Shown here: positions 9,404 through 18,044 of the stretch, one piece after another
Layout: each line of letters starts with the position of its first letter
How positions within the stretch are numbered: position 1 is the first letter of the stretch
NCBI GenBank assembly: GCA_023390875.1
Contig: JAEWCA010000211.1
Span: 1 to 19,626, forward strand
Origin: Actinomycetes bacterium
GTDB lineage: Bacteria > Actinomycetota > Actinomycetes > Actinomycetales > Cellulomonadaceae
Reading direction: 5' to 3'
DNA: 19,626 nucleotides
Notes under the pieces: model-generated
What the model was told of the DNA's origin: nothing
What the model saw: the letters and a program-made list of their open reading frames with translations, nothing else
Database searches by the model: none
Program-made: the position numbers and the translations under genes

Positions 9404-10234
9404 TCAGACGGGCGCGAACGGCCTGAGCTCCTCGCGCCCGTCCTCGACGACGAGGCACGTGCTCTCCGGCACCTCGAGCCACGCGCCGCGCAGGTCACCG
9501 AGCGGCTCGGAGACCACCACCCTGGTCGTGTCGGACAGGCCGTGCAGCACCGGGTTGTCGGGGTACTGCTCGCGCAGCACCGCGACGTCCTCGTTGCGGA
9601 ACAGCGACCGCGACCGGCCCTCCGACGAGTAGCGGAACGCCCACAGCCGCTCGCCGTCGGTCGTCGCGAACGTCCCCTGCACGGGGAACGGGACGCCGTG
9701 CCGCCGGGCGGCCTCCTCGACGACGCCGAGCGCCTGGGCGACGGCGGTCGGCGGGTCGTCCTGGAGCCCGTGCGACAGGGCCAGGTAGAACAGCGTCTCC
9801 GAGTCCGTCGACCCCTCGATGAGCGGGAACAGGGACGGGTCGACAGCGAGTTGCAGGTCCCTCTTGAGGGCCGCGAACCCCGCGATCAACCCGTTGTGCA
9901 TCCACAGCCACCGGTCGTGGCGGAACGGGTGGCAGTTGGTCTGCTGCACCGGTGAGCCGCTCGTCGCCCGGATGTGCGCCAGCACCACGCCCGAGCGGAT
10001 GTGCAGCGCGAGCTCGCGCAGGTTCCGGTCGTTCCACGCCGGCTCGATGCTGCGGAACACCCCGGGCGTCGGGGAGTGCTCGTCGTACCAGCCGACGCCG
10101 AACCCGTCGCCGTTCGTGGGTTCGGCACCGAGCCGGCTGTGCAGGCTCTGCTGCATCACCAGCGAGTTCGCCGGCTTGTACAGCAGGTCGTCGAGCGTCA
10201 CCGGGGAGCCCGTGTAGGCGAGCCAGCGGCACAT
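9404..10234 (-). CDS. Class II glutamine amidotransferase, YafJ-like, stand-alone
   Basis: The 276-residue protein is an N-terminal-nucleophile (class II) glutaminase domain with no fused synthase. After removal of Met1 the catalytic Cys2 becomes N-terminal (M-CRWLAY). Other family motifs are NGDGFGVGWY (41-50), AHIRATSG (86-93), NCHPF (100-104), MHNGLI with oxyanion N114/G115, and GSTDSETLFYL (141-151). The start is firm: GAGGAGG (10240-10246) lies 5 bases before ATG 10234. Family members include E. coli YafJ and mycobacterial EgtC, a gamma-glutamyl hydrolase of ergothioneine synthesis. The NCHPF and GSTDSE pattern is nearer YafJ, and no egt genes are nearby. It lies alone between trpG and pknB, bounded by the pknB terminator, so it is probably monocistronic. 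Substrate unknown. Confidence 0.9.
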   Translation of the reverse strand: MCRWLAYTGSPVTLDDLLYKPANSLVMQQSLHSRLGAEPTNGDGFGVGWYDEHSPTPGVFRSIEPAWNDRNLRELALHIRSGVVLAHIRATSGSPVQQTNCHPFRHDRWLWMHNGLIAGFAALKRDLQLAVDPSLFPLIEGSTDSETLFYLALSHGLQDDPPTAVAQALGVVEEAARRHGVPFPVQGTFATTDGERLWAFRYSSEGRSRSLFRNEDVAVLREQYPDNPVLHGLSDTTRVVVSEPLGDLRGAWLEVPESTCLVVEDGREELRPFAPV

Positions 10235-10239
10235 GTCAG

Positions 10240-10246
10240 CCTCCTC
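10240..10246 (-). promoter_or_regulatory. Strong Shine-Dalgarno site of the class II amidotransferase
   Basis: On the minus strand GAGGAGG stands 5 bases before ATG 10234. This fixes the start so that Cys2 can become the N-terminal nucleophile. Confidence 0.7.
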
Positions 10247-10333
10247 GGCGCGGCCCGTGCGCTCGGACCGTCACGGCCCACCATGCGCCGTCGCGTGGCG
10301 CACTTCCACCGGTGAGGGCACGCGGCGCGGACG

Positions 10334-10375
10334 ACGAGGCCCGGCGCACCGCGCGCTGCGGTGGCCGGGCCTCGT
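10334..10375 (-). terminator. Strong terminator of the fhaA-pknB operon
   Basis: ACGAGGCCCGGC (10334-10345) pairs perfectly with GCCGGGCCTCGT (10364-10375). Inside it CACCGC (10347-10352) pairs with GCGGTG (10358-10363) around loop GCGCT. The result is an 18-bp stem with one bulged G, starting 15 bp after the pknB stop. There is no T-run, as usual in this group. It also separates the kinase operon from the downstream amidotransferase gene. Confidence 0.85.
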
Positions 10376-10390
10376 GCCGTGCGGGTGGCG

Positions 10391-12379
10391 CTACGGGTTC
10401 TTCGTCGGCGTGCCGTTGCCCTGCGGCTGGTTGCCCTTCGAGACGTGGATGTCGATCTGCTGGTCGAACTCCACCTCGGTGCCCGACGCGGGGTCGGTGC
10501 GGAGCACCTCGTTCGCGGGGCGGTCGGACGTCTCGTCGACGCGCTTGACGTTGGTCAGGCCGGACTGCGCGAGCGTCTGCACCGCCTGGTCGTACGTCAT
10601 GCCCGCGACGGACGGGACGGTCGCCGTCGTCATCGCCTTCGCGATCTGGAGGTTGACGACGGTCCGCTGCTTGACCAGCGTGTCCGGCGCCTTGTCCTGC
10701 GCCACGACGGTGCCGGCCGGCTGCGGCGACTCGACCTCGGTGGTGTTGACCTGCAGGTTCGAGTCGTTGAGGGCCTGCGTCGCCTCGGCCTGCGGCTTGC
10801 CGACGACGTTCGGCACGGTCACGTTGCCCGTGGACACCGACAGCGTGACGGTCGCGCCCGTGTCGACCGGGGAGTCCGCGGCCGGGTTCGTGCCGGTGAC
10901 CTGACCCGCCGGGAACGACGGGTTGTTGTCCTGCGTCTGGTTCGGGTCGACCTTGAGCCCGGCCGCCTGGAGCGCCGCGACGGCGTCGTCGACGGACTTG
11001 CCCGCGACGTTCGGCACGGTCGTGCTCGCCGGGCCCGACGAGATGGTGACCGTGACGGTCGACTCCTTCTCGACCTGCGTGCCCGCGGTCGGGTCGCTCG
11101 ACACCGCCGAGCCCTTGGGCACCGTGGCGTCGGCCGCCTCGGTCCGTTGGTAGATCAGGTCGGCGTCCGAGATCGCCTTCTTGGCCTGCTCCTCGGTGAG
11201 GCCGGCCACGGTCGGCACCGCGACGGTGGTCGGCGTCTGGTTGCGGTTCGCGTTGGCCACGAGCAGCGCGATGATGCCCGCGACCGCGAGCACCGCGATG
11301 CCGATGAGCACCCACATGAGCCACGGGCGACGACGCTCGTCCTCGTCCTCGACCCCCATCGCCGTCGTCGCCGCGACGGTGCCGATGCCGGTGGTCTGCC
11401 ACGGCGGCGTGCTGGGCGGGAGCGTCTGCGTCGCGGTGGTCGGCGGACCCATGACCTGCGTCGCGTCGTTGGGGACGGGCGCGAGCACCGCGGCACCCAC
11501 GGCGGGGGCCGCGACCGTGCCGCCGCGGACGACCGCCTCGAGGTCGGAGCGGAACTCGGCCGCCGTCGAGTAGCGCGCGTCGCGCTCCTTGGCCAGGGCC
11601 TTGAGCGTGATGCGGTCGAGCGAGTCCGGGACGTCCGAGGCGAACGTGCTCGGCACCGGCGCGGCCTCGCGGACGTGCTGGTAGGCGACGGCCACGGGGG
11701 AGTCGCCGGTGAACGGCGGACGGCCCGTGAGCAGCTCGAACAGCAGGCAGCCCGTCGAGTACAGGTCCGACCGGGCGTCGACCGTCTCGCCGCGCGCCTG
11801 CTCCGGGGAGAGGTACTGCGCGGTGCCGATGACGGCCTGCGTCTGCGTCATGGTGGCCGCGGAGTCGGCGACCGCGCGGGCGATGCCGAAGTCCATGACC
11901 TTGACCGCGCCGGTCGGCGTGAGCATGACGTTCGCGGGCTTGATGTCGCGGTGCACGATGCCCGCGTGGTGCGAGTACTCGAGCGCCGAGAGCACACCGG
12001 CCGTGATCTCGACGGCCTCCTCGATGGGCACCGCGTGGCCGTCGCGCAGGATGTCGCGGACCGTGTGCCCCTCGACGTACTCCATGACGATGAACGGCAC
12101 GTGCGCCACGACGCCCGTCGGCTCCGTGAACACGTCCTCGCCCGTGTCGTACACCGACACGATCGCGGGGTGGTTGAGCGCGGCGGCCGACTGCGCCTCG
12201 CGGCGGAACCGGTTCTGGAAGGAGGGGTCGCGGGCCAGGTCGGAGCGCAGGATCTTGATGGCCACCGTGCGTCCGAGCCGCGTGTCGTGGCCGATGTGCA
12301 CCTCGGCCATGCCACCGCGCCCGATGAGCTCGCCGACCTCGTACCGACCGGCGAGGATCCGGGATCCGTCGTCCACCAC
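10391..12379 (-). CDS. pknB: Serine/threonine protein kinase PknB with four PASTA domains
   Basis: PknB is a transmembrane kinase that binds muropeptides or lipid II outside the cell and phosphorylates division and wall-synthesis proteins. The 662-residue product has a complete kinase domain at about 13-280: P-loop GRGGMAEV (20-27), VAIK K42, helix-C E61, HRDIKPAN (143-150, catalytic D145) and DFG (163-165). In the activation loop TQT, T178 and T180 correspond to the autophosphorylated T171/T173 of M. tuberculosis PknB. SPEQ follows at 191-194. A Pro/Thr-rich juxtamembrane linker (about 285-350) leads to the membrane segment (352-375). Four extracellular PASTA repeats follow at about 384-449, 452-518, 519-580 and 584-648. 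The GTG start overlaps the pknA stop by one base (TAGTG), with GAAGGA 6 bases upstream. It is the last gene of the operon. Confidence 0.97.
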   Translation of the reverse strand: MVDDGSRILAGRYEVGELIGRGGMAEVHIGHDTRLGRTVAIKILRSDLARDPSFQNRFRREAQSAAALNHPAIVSVYDTGEDVFTEPTGVVAHVPFIVMEYVEGHTVRDILRDGHAVPIEEAVEITAGVLSALEYSHHAGIVHRDIKPANVMLTPTGAVKVMDFGIARAVADSAATMTQTQAVIGTAQYLSPEQARGETVDARSDLYSTGCLLFELLTGRPPFTGDSPVAVAYQHVREAAPVPSTFASDVPDSLDRITLKALAKERDARYSTAAEFRSDLEAVVRGGTVAAPAVGAAVLAPVPNDATQVMGPPTTATQTLPPSTPPWQTTGIGTVAATTAMGVEDEDERRRPWLMWVLIGIAVLAVAGIIALLVANANRNQTPTTVAVPTVAGLTEEQAKKAISDADLIYQRTEAADATVPKGSAVSSDPTAGTQVEKESTVTVTISSGPASTTVPNVAGKSVDDAVAALQAAGLKVDPNQTQDNNPSFPAGQVTGTNPAADSPVDTGATVTLSVSTGNVTVPNVVGKPQAEATQALNDSNLQVNTTEVESPQPAGTVVAQDKAPDTLVKQRTVVNLQIAKAMTTATVPSVAGMTYDQAVQTLAQSGLTNVKRVDETSDRPANEVLRTDPASGTEVEFDQQIDIHVSKGNQPQGNGTPTKNP

Positions 12380-13731
12380 TAGGCGTCCTTCACTTCCGTC
12401 GCAGCCGTCCCGGGCGCGTGTGCACCCGGACCGTTCACCGAGATCATCCCATCGGCAGTGCCGCCTAGAGGGTACTGGTCAGTCCGTGGTGCCGGGTCGA
12501 GGACCGCCTGCGCCACCAGCACTGGCGTCGGATCGTGACCGTCCGCCTTGGTCAGGCTGTTCGCGAGGGCTGCGCCGAGCAGGGCGACGAGCAGCAGCAC
12601 GAGCCCGACGAGCGGCCACCGGAAGCGCCCGAACCGGCCGAGCCGCGGCTGCGTGCCGAGCACCTCCTGCGTCCGTCGGGCCGCGGCGGCGGCGCCCTGC
12701 CGGGCCGTCGCGGCGATGCTGCCCGAGTCGGTGCGCGGGCGGGGGAGCCGGCCACGGGGCTCGTCGAGCTGGCGGCGCGTGCGGCGGGTCGGCTGGAACG
12801 ACGGGGGCAGCGGAGGCGGGTCGCCCTGCTCGCGCGCGGTCGTCACCGCGGTCGCGAACGTGTCCGGCGGCCGCTTGGCCTTCGAGACGAGCACCGGGAC
12901 ACCGCTCGGCGGCGTGCGCGGCACGAGCTGGTCCAGGAGCATCGCGAGCTCCTCGCCGGACGACGGGCGCCGCGACGGCTCCTTCGACAGCAGGCGCATC
13001 ACGAGCGCGGCGAGCGGCTTGTCGATGCTCGGCGGCAGCGGCGGGACCGGGCTGTTCACGTGCGCGACGGCGATGTCGACGGCCGTCGGGCCGGTGAACG
13101 GGCGGTGCCCGACGAGCGCCTCGTACGCGACGATCCCGAGCGAGTACAGGTCGGACAGCGGCGTCGCGGGACGACCGACGGCCTGCTCGGGCGACAGGTA
13201 CTGCGCGGTGCCCATGACCATGCCCGTGGCCGTCATGGTGATCTGGTTCGTCGCGAGCGAGACGCCGAAGTCGGTGATCTTCACGCGCCCGCCGCGCCCC
13301 AGCAGGATGTTGCCGGGCTTGACGTCCCGGTGGACGACGCCCGCCACGTGCGCGGCGTGCAGCGCGCGCGAGGCCTGCGCGAGGATCGGCAGCAGCCGCC
13401 GCGACGACAGCACGGGCTCGCGTTCCAGCAGGTCGGACAGCGGCTCGCCGACCACGAGCTCCATGACCAGGTAGCCGGAGCCGTCCTGCTCGCCGTAGTC
13501 GAACAGCTGCGCGATGTTCGCGTGCGACAGCGACGCCGAGTTGCGGGCCTCCGTGCGGAACCGCTCGAGGAAGCCGAGGTCACCCGCGAACTCCTCCTTG
13601 AGGACCTTCACGGCGACCGGCCGGGCCAGGGCGTCGTCGAACCCCTCCCACACCTCGCCCATGCCGCCGACCGCGATCGGCCGCACGAGCCGGTACCGGC
13701 CCTCGAGGGCCACGCCGGGTGCCGTCCTCAT
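12379..13731 (-). CDS. pknA: Serine/threonine protein kinase PknA
   Basis: PknA is the partner kinase of PknB in control of growth and cell shape. The product is 450 residues from ATG 13731, whose ATGA overlaps the pbpA stop by 4 bp. The kinase domain (about 12-270) has glycine loop IAVGGMGEV (19-27), K42 in VAVK, HRDVKPGN (134-141, D136) and DFG (154-156). The activation loop is ITMTATGMVMGTAQYLSPEQ, with candidate phospho-threonines T165 and T167. The first Gly of the loop is replaced by Ala20, as is normal for PknA. A long basic, Pro-rich cytoplasmic linker (about 275-370) precedes one membrane segment (372-391). A 60-residue extracellular tail follows with no PASTA domain. The upstream open frame belongs to the antisense phase of pbpA. 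Confidence 0.95.
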   Translation of the reverse strand: MRTAPGVALEGRYRLVRPIAVGGMGEVWEGFDDALARPVAVKVLKEEFAGDLGFLERFRTEARNSASLSHANIAQLFDYGEQDGSGYLVMELVVGEPLSDLLEREPVLSSRRLLPILAQASRALHAAHVAGVVHRDVKPGNILLGRGGRVKITDFGVSLATNQITMTATGMVMGTAQYLSPEQAVGRPATPLSDLYSLGIVAYEALVGHRPFTGPTAVDIAVAHVNSPVPPLPPSIDKPLAALVMRLLSKEPSRRPSSGEELAMLLDQLVPRTPPSGVPVLVSKAKRPPDTFATAVTTAREQGDPPPLPPSFQPTRRTRRQLDEPRGRLPRPRTDSGSIAATARQGAAAAARRTQEVLGTQPRLGRFGRFRWPLVGLVLLLVALLGAALANSLTKADGHDPTPVLVAQAVLDPAPRTDQYPLGGTADGMISVNGPGAHAPGTAATEVKDA

Positions 13732-15179
13732 GAACCGAGCACCGCCTCGATGACGGCCTTCGCGATGGGGGCCGCGACCTTGCCGCCCGTCGCGTCGCTG
13801 CCCATGCTGCCGCCGTGCTCGACGATCACGGCGACCGCGACCCGAGGCGCGTCGGCGGGCGCGAACGCGGTGAACCACGCGTGGGGTGCCTCGTCCGTCC
13901 CGGCCTCCGCCGTGCCCGTCTTGCCGGCCACCTGGACGCCCGGGATCTTCGCTGCCTGCCCGGTGCCGCTCTGCACCACGCCGACCATCATGTCGCGCAG
14001 CGACGCCGCCGTGCCGGGCGACACGGCAGTCGACAGCAGCTTCGGCTCGGTCTCGTGCACGGTTGTCAGATCGGCAGATCGCACCGTCTGAACGACGTAC
14101 GGGGTCATCAACTTTCCGCCGTTGGCGATCGCCGCCGAGATCATGGCGATTTGCATCGGTGTGGACCGCACGTCGAACTGCCCGATCGCGGACTGCGCGG
14201 TCTGCGGCGAGTTCGGGTCCGCCGGGAACGTGCTCTCGACGACCTTCATCGGGATGCGCAGCGAGTCGTCGTCGAAGCCGAACCGCTGGGCCTGCTCCCG
14301 GATCGCGTCGTCGCCGAGGTCCATGCCGAGCTGGGCGAAGGCCGTGTTGCACGAGACGCGCAGCGCGTCGGCGAGCGAGACGGTGTCGCCGCCGCACGAC
14401 TCGCCGCCGAAGTTCTGCAGCGTCGCGGTCGTCTGGGGCAGGTCCAGCACGACGGGCGAGGGCAGCTGCGTGTCCGGCGCGTACGCACCGGACTCGAGGG
14501 CGGCGGCCGCCGTGACGAGCTTGAACGTCGAGCCCGGCGGGTACGTCTCGCGGGTCGCGTTGCTCAGCAGCGGGTTGCCCGGGGCTGCGGCGAGCTCGCT
14601 GTACGCCGCACCCGCCGCCTGCGTGTCGTGCGTCGCGAGCGCGTTCGGGTCGAAGCCGGGCGTCGAGACGAGCGCGAGGATCTTGCCCGTCGACGGTTCG
14701 ATGGCCACGACCGCGCCCTGCTGGTCCCCGAGGCCCTGCCGCGCCGCGATCTGAGCGGCCGGGACGATCGTGGTCTCCACCGCGGCGCCCTCGGGCTTGC
14801 GGCCCGTGAGCATGTCGCGGATCCGGCTGAAGAACAGCTGGTCGCCACGGCCCGTGAGCTCGGCGTTCGCGGCGAGCTCGAGCTCCGTGCGGCCGTTCAC
14901 CACCGAGTAGAACCCCGTCATCGCGGAGTACAGGTCGCCGTCGGTGTACGAGCGCTGGTAGCCGAACGCGTCCTCGACCGGTGCGCTCGACGCGACCGCC
15001 TGGCCCGCGACCACGATCGGCCCGCGCGCGTTGCCGAACTCCCGGTACAGGTTCCGGACGTTGCGCGGGTCGTTGTTGAGCGCGTCCGCCTGGACGTACT
15101 GGACCCACGACGTGCCGACCATGAGCGCCACGAACAGGACGAGCACCACGGACGCGAGCCGGCGCAGCGGCGTGTTCAC
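13728..15179 (-). CDS. pbpA: Class B penicillin-binding protein PbpA
   Basis: PbpA is a membrane-anchored D,D-transpeptidase that cross-links peptidoglycan and works with the SEDS polymerase RodA. The 483-residue product starts at GTG 15179, overlapping the rodA stop as GTGA. A short cytoplasmic end (MNTPLRR) leads into a signal-anchor at about 8-30. A dimerisation-type domain follows, with RNLYREFGNARGPI (42-55) typical of the family. The transpeptidase has SxxK as S217-T-F-K220 (nucleophile S217), SxN as S276-C-N278 and KTG as K420-T-G422. Length is close to M. tuberculosis PbpA (about 490). It lies between rodA and pknA in a translationally coupled series. Confidence 0.96.
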   Translation of the reverse strand: MNTPLRRLASVVLVLFVALMVGTSWVQYVQADALNNDPRNVRNLYREFGNARGPIVVAGQAVASSAPVEDAFGYQRSYTDGDLYSAMTGFYSVVNGRTELELAANAELTGRGDQLFFSRIRDMLTGRKPEGAAVETTIVPAAQIAARQGLGDQQGAVVAIEPSTGKILALVSTPGFDPNALATHDTQAAGAAYSELAAAPGNPLLSNATRETYPPGSTFKLVTAAAALESGAYAPDTQLPSPVVLDLPQTTATLQNFGGESCGGDTVSLADALRVSCNTAFAQLGMDLGDDAIREQAQRFGFDDDSLRIPMKVVESTFPADPNSPQTAQSAIGQFDVRSTPMQIAMISAAIANGGKLMTPYVVQTVRSADLTTVHETEPKLLSTAVSPGTAASLRDMMVGVVQSGTGQAAKIPGVQVAGKTGTAEAGTDEAPHAWFTAFAPADAPRVAVAVIVEHGGSMGSDATGGKVAAPIAKAVIEAVLGS

Positions 15180-16642
15180 CGCACACCCCCGATCCGCTCC
15201 GTGGGGTGGTCGTCGTCCGGTCCCGGTCCCGTGGCCGGCCCCGGCCCTGCGGGGCCGACGACCACGGGCGTGCCGATCTCGGGCGTGAGCGCGCGGATTT
15301 GCGGCGCGGGCCGCCGGGCCTCGTCGGACACGCGCAGCAGCAGCGCGACGATGATCCAGTTGGCGACGAGCGACGAGCCGCCGTACGCGAGGAACGGGGT
15401 GGTCAGACCCGTGAGCGGGATCATCTTCGTCACGCCGCCCACGACGACGACCGTCTGGAACGCCACGACGAACGCCAGGCCGCCCGCGAGCAGCTTGCCG
15501 AAGCCGTCGCGCACCCCGATCGCCGTCCGGAAGCCCCGCTCCGCGAGGATGAGGTAGCCGAGCAGGATCGCGAGCATGCCCGTGAGGCCCAGCTCCTCGC
15601 CGAGCGACGCGAAGATGAAGTCCGACTCCGCGTACGGCACCAGGTCGGGGCGCCCCTGGCCGAGGCCGGTGCCGAACAGGCCGCCGTTCGCGAGCCCGAA
15701 CAGGCCCCGGACCAGCTGGCCGCTGCCGCCGACGGCCTTCTGGAACACGTCGTCGTCCATCGCGTGCAGCCACGCGTCGAACCGCGCGCCCACGTGCGAG
15801 AACGCCGTCGCGGCGAAGAACGCGCCGACGAGGAACAGGCCGAGGCCGATGATCACCCAGCTCAGGCGCTCGGTCGCGAGGTAGAGCATCGCGACGAACA
15901 GCCCGAAGAACAGGAGCGACGTGCCGAGGTCGCGCTCCAGGACGAGGACCGCGAGCGACGCGCCCCACACGATGAGGATCGGACCCAGGTCACGGGCCCG
16001 CGGCAGCTGCAGGCCGAGCACGCGCGGGCCGGCGAGCGCGAGCGTGTCGCGGTGGGTCACGAGGTAGCCGGCGAAGAACACGGCCAGCGCGATCTTCGCG
16101 AGCTCCGCGGGCTGCAGCCCGACGCCGCCGAAGCGCACCCAGATGCGGGCGCCGTTGATCGACACCCCGAGCCCCGGGACGAGCGGCAGCACGACGAGCA
16201 CGAGACCGACGACCATCGCGGTGTACGTGTAGCGGCGCAGCGTGCGGTGGTCGCGCAGCAGGATCAGGACCAGCGCCGCCAGCACGATCGACAGCGCCGT
16301 CCACGTGAGCTGCCGCTCCGCGAAGCCGTGCTCCTTGCCGCGCGCCGCGTACGCGATGTCGATCCGGTAGATCATCGCCAGGCCGATGCCGTTGAGCGCG
16401 ACCGCGACCGGCATGATCACCGGGTCCGCGAACGGCGCCCGCCACCGCATCACCACGTGCAGGCCCACCGCCAGCGCCGTCAGGCCGAGGCTGTACCCGA
16501 ACACGTCCGCCGGGACCGTCCCCTCGGCGCCGAGACCGACGAGCACGTACCCCGTGATGCTGATCGCCAGCGCGAGCACGAGCAGACCGAGCTCGGTGCC
16601 CCGCCCGGCGCGCACCCGGTGCGGCTGGATGGTGGCCATCAC
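15176..16642 (-). CDS. rodA: SEDS-family peptidoglycan glycosyltransferase RodA
   Basis: RodA polymerises lipid II into glycan strands and pairs with the class B PBP encoded next. The 488-residue protein has about ten to twelve membrane segments. SEDS signatures are INGARIWVRFGGVGLQPAE (162-180), ERDLGTSLLFFGLF (236-249; D238 matches the catalytic Asp of RodA), YAESDFIFASLGEELG (337-352) and TGLTTPFLAYGGSSLVAN (411-428). The N-terminus is short, and a 50-residue cytoplasmic Pro/Gly-rich tail is present. Start is GTG 16642 or ATG 16639 (GTGATG); no strong SD separates them. It begins 7-10 bp after the pstP stop and overlaps pbpA by 4 bp. The pairing with pbpA, not an ftsW/ftsI set, supports the RodA name. 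Confidence 0.95.
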   Translation of the reverse strand: MMATIQPHRVRAGRGTELGLLVLALAISITGYVLVGLGAEGTVPADVFGYSLGLTALAVGLHVVMRWRAPFADPVIMPVAVALNGIGLAMIYRIDIAYAARGKEHGFAERQLTWTALSIVLAALVLILLRDHRTLRRYTYTAMVVGLVLVVLPLVPGLGVSINGARIWVRFGGVGLQPAELAKIALAVFFAGYLVTHRDTLALAGPRVLGLQLPRARDLGPILIVWGASLAVLVLERDLGTSLLFFGLFVAMLYLATERLSWVIIGLGLFLVGAFFAATAFSHVGARFDAWLHAMDDDVFQKAVGGSGQLVRGLFGLANGGLFGTGLGQGRPDLVPYAESDFIFASLGEELGLTGMLAILLGYLILAERGFRTAIGVRDGFGKLLAGGLAFVVAFQTVVVVGGVTKMIPLTGLTTPFLAYGGSSLVANWIIVALLLRVSDEARRPAPQIRALTPEIGTPVVVGPAGPGPATGPGPDDDHPTERIGGVR

Positions 16643-16649
16643 GTCCGGC

Positions 16650-18041
16650 TCACGGGCCGACCACCGGGGGGACCGTGGCGGCGGGGTCAGTGGCGGGGAC
16701 GACGACGGTGGGGGTGGGCGTCGGGGTCGGGGTGGGCGTCGGCTCGGGCTCGACGGTGTCCTGCTCGAGCATCGTCACGAGGTCGCGGGCGTCCTCGAGG
16801 GAGTCGGCGTGGATGGTCTGCTCGACGCGTTCGCGCAGGTAGGCCGAGTTCAGGTCCTCGATCATGGTGCCCGACCGCTCGACCACGGTGGACAGGTCGA
16901 CCGGGCCGAGCGTCTGCGGCAGACCCCGCAGGATGACGACCTCGCCGTCGTCCTCCGCGACGAAGTACTGGGTGCGCGTGAACAGGAACCCGAGCACCGC
17001 GACCGCGACGACGAGCACGCCCGCGCCGACCCAGAGCACCGCCGTCGGGACACGGCGGCGGCTCGGCGGGGTGTCGTCGTCCTCGTAGACGCCGTCGTCG
17101 TGCTCGTCGGGCTCGACCGTGACCGGGGCGGCCTCGTCCGGGTCGTCGTCCGTCTCGGCCGGCTCCGGCTTCGGCTTCGCCTTGGTCGCCCGCGCCAGGC
17201 TCGCCGCCCGGGCCGCCGGGCCGTCCGCCGCGCTCGTCGGGTCGTGCCGGGTCGTCGCCGCCGCACCGACGACCGTCGCGGCCGTGGTCGGACCGGCACC
17301 GTCCGCGACGTCGTCGAGCTCGATCACGTCGGCCAGCACGACCGTCACGTTGTCGCCGCCGCCCGCCCGAAGCGCGAGCTGCACCAGCCGGTCCGCGCAC
17401 GCGTCGACGTCTGCGATGCCCGCGAGCGTCTCCTCGATGGTGTCCGCGCTCACGAACCCCGACAGGCCGTCCGAGCACAGCAGCCACCGGTCGCCCGGTC
17501 GCGCCTCCCGCACCGACAGGTCCGGCGTCACGTCCGGGTCGAAGTCGCCGAGCACGCGCATCACGACCGACCGCTGCGGGTGGTGCTCGGCCTCCTCGGG
17601 CGTGATCCGGCCGATGTCGACGAGGTGCTGCACGAACGTGTGGTCCGTCGTCACCTGCGTGAGCACGCCGTCCCGGAACAGGTAGCCCCGCGAGTCCCCG
17701 AGGTGCACCATCGCGAGCTTGTTGCCGGCCCGCAGGATCGCGATGACCGTCGTCCCCATGCCCGCCAGGTCCGGGTCCGCGTCGCTGCGCGCGATGATCT
17801 CGTCGCGCGCAGCGTCGAGCGCCGACTCGAGCTCGTCGAGCGCGTCGTCCGGGCCGTGCGACTCGCCGTCGAGCGGCGCGAACGCCGCCACCGCCAACGA
17901 GCTCGCGACGTCGCCGCCCGCGTGCCCGCCCATGCCGTCGGCGACCATCAGCAGGTGCGGACCCGCGTACGCGGAGTCCTGGTTGTTGGAGCGCACCAGT
18001 CCGACGTCGGACCGTGCCGCGTACCTCAGGGCGACGGTCAC
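16650..18041 (-). CDS. pstP: PP2C-type Ser/Thr protein phosphatase PstP
   Basis: PstP is a membrane-bound metal-dependent phosphatase that reverses PknA/PknB phosphorylation. The 463-residue product has a full PP2C domain (about 5-238). Metal-binding motifs are RSNNQD (17-22), ADGMGGH (34-40, D35), GDSRGY (115-120, D116), SDGLSG (190-195, D191) and GGDNVT (228-233, D230). An acidic, Ala/Pro-rich linker (about 240-330) leads to one membrane segment (334-354) and an extracellular region ending in a Thr-Pro repeat (435-445). GTG 18041 lies 3 bp after the fhaB stop, with AGAGGT inside the fhaB end serving as its SD. Membership of the kinase operon is conserved in actinobacteria. Confidence 0.96.
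   Translation of the reverse strand: MTVALRYAARSDVGLVRSNNQDSAYAGPHLLMVADGMGGHAGGDVASSLAVAAFAPLDGESHGPDDALDELESALDAARDEIIARSDADPDLAGMGTTVIAILRAGNKLAMVHLGDSRGYLFRDGVLTQVTTDHTFVQHLVDIGRITPEEAEHHPQRSVVMRVLGDFDPDVTPDLSVREARPGDRWLLCSDGLSGFVSADTIEETLAGIADVDACADRLVQLALRAGGGDNVTVVLADVIELDDVADGAGPTTAATVVGAAATTRHDPTSAADGPAARAASLARATKAKPKPEPAETDDDPDEAAPVTVEPDEHDDGVYEDDDTPPSRRRVPTAVLWVGAGVLVVAVAVLGFLFTRTQYFVAEDDGEVVILRGLPQTLGPVDLSTVVERSGTMIEDLNSAYLRERVEQTIHADSLEDARDLVTMLEQDTVEPEPTPTPTPTPTPTVVVPATDPAATVPPVVGP
16704..16748 (-). repeat. Thr-Pro repeat tract in pstP
   Basis: The codons for residues 432-446 of PstP alternate Thr and Pro (PEPTPTPTPTPTPT). At DNA level this is a run of near-identical 6-bp units. 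It lies in the extracellular tail and resembles wall-spanning spacers. Repeat number may vary between strains by slippage. Confidence 0.6.
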
Positions 18042-18044
18042 CGG

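Noticed and set aside
10361..12382. 673-codon plus-strand frame opposite pknB
   Set aside because: Same compositional artefact. The minus strand holds a kinase with every catalytic motif and four PASTA domains.
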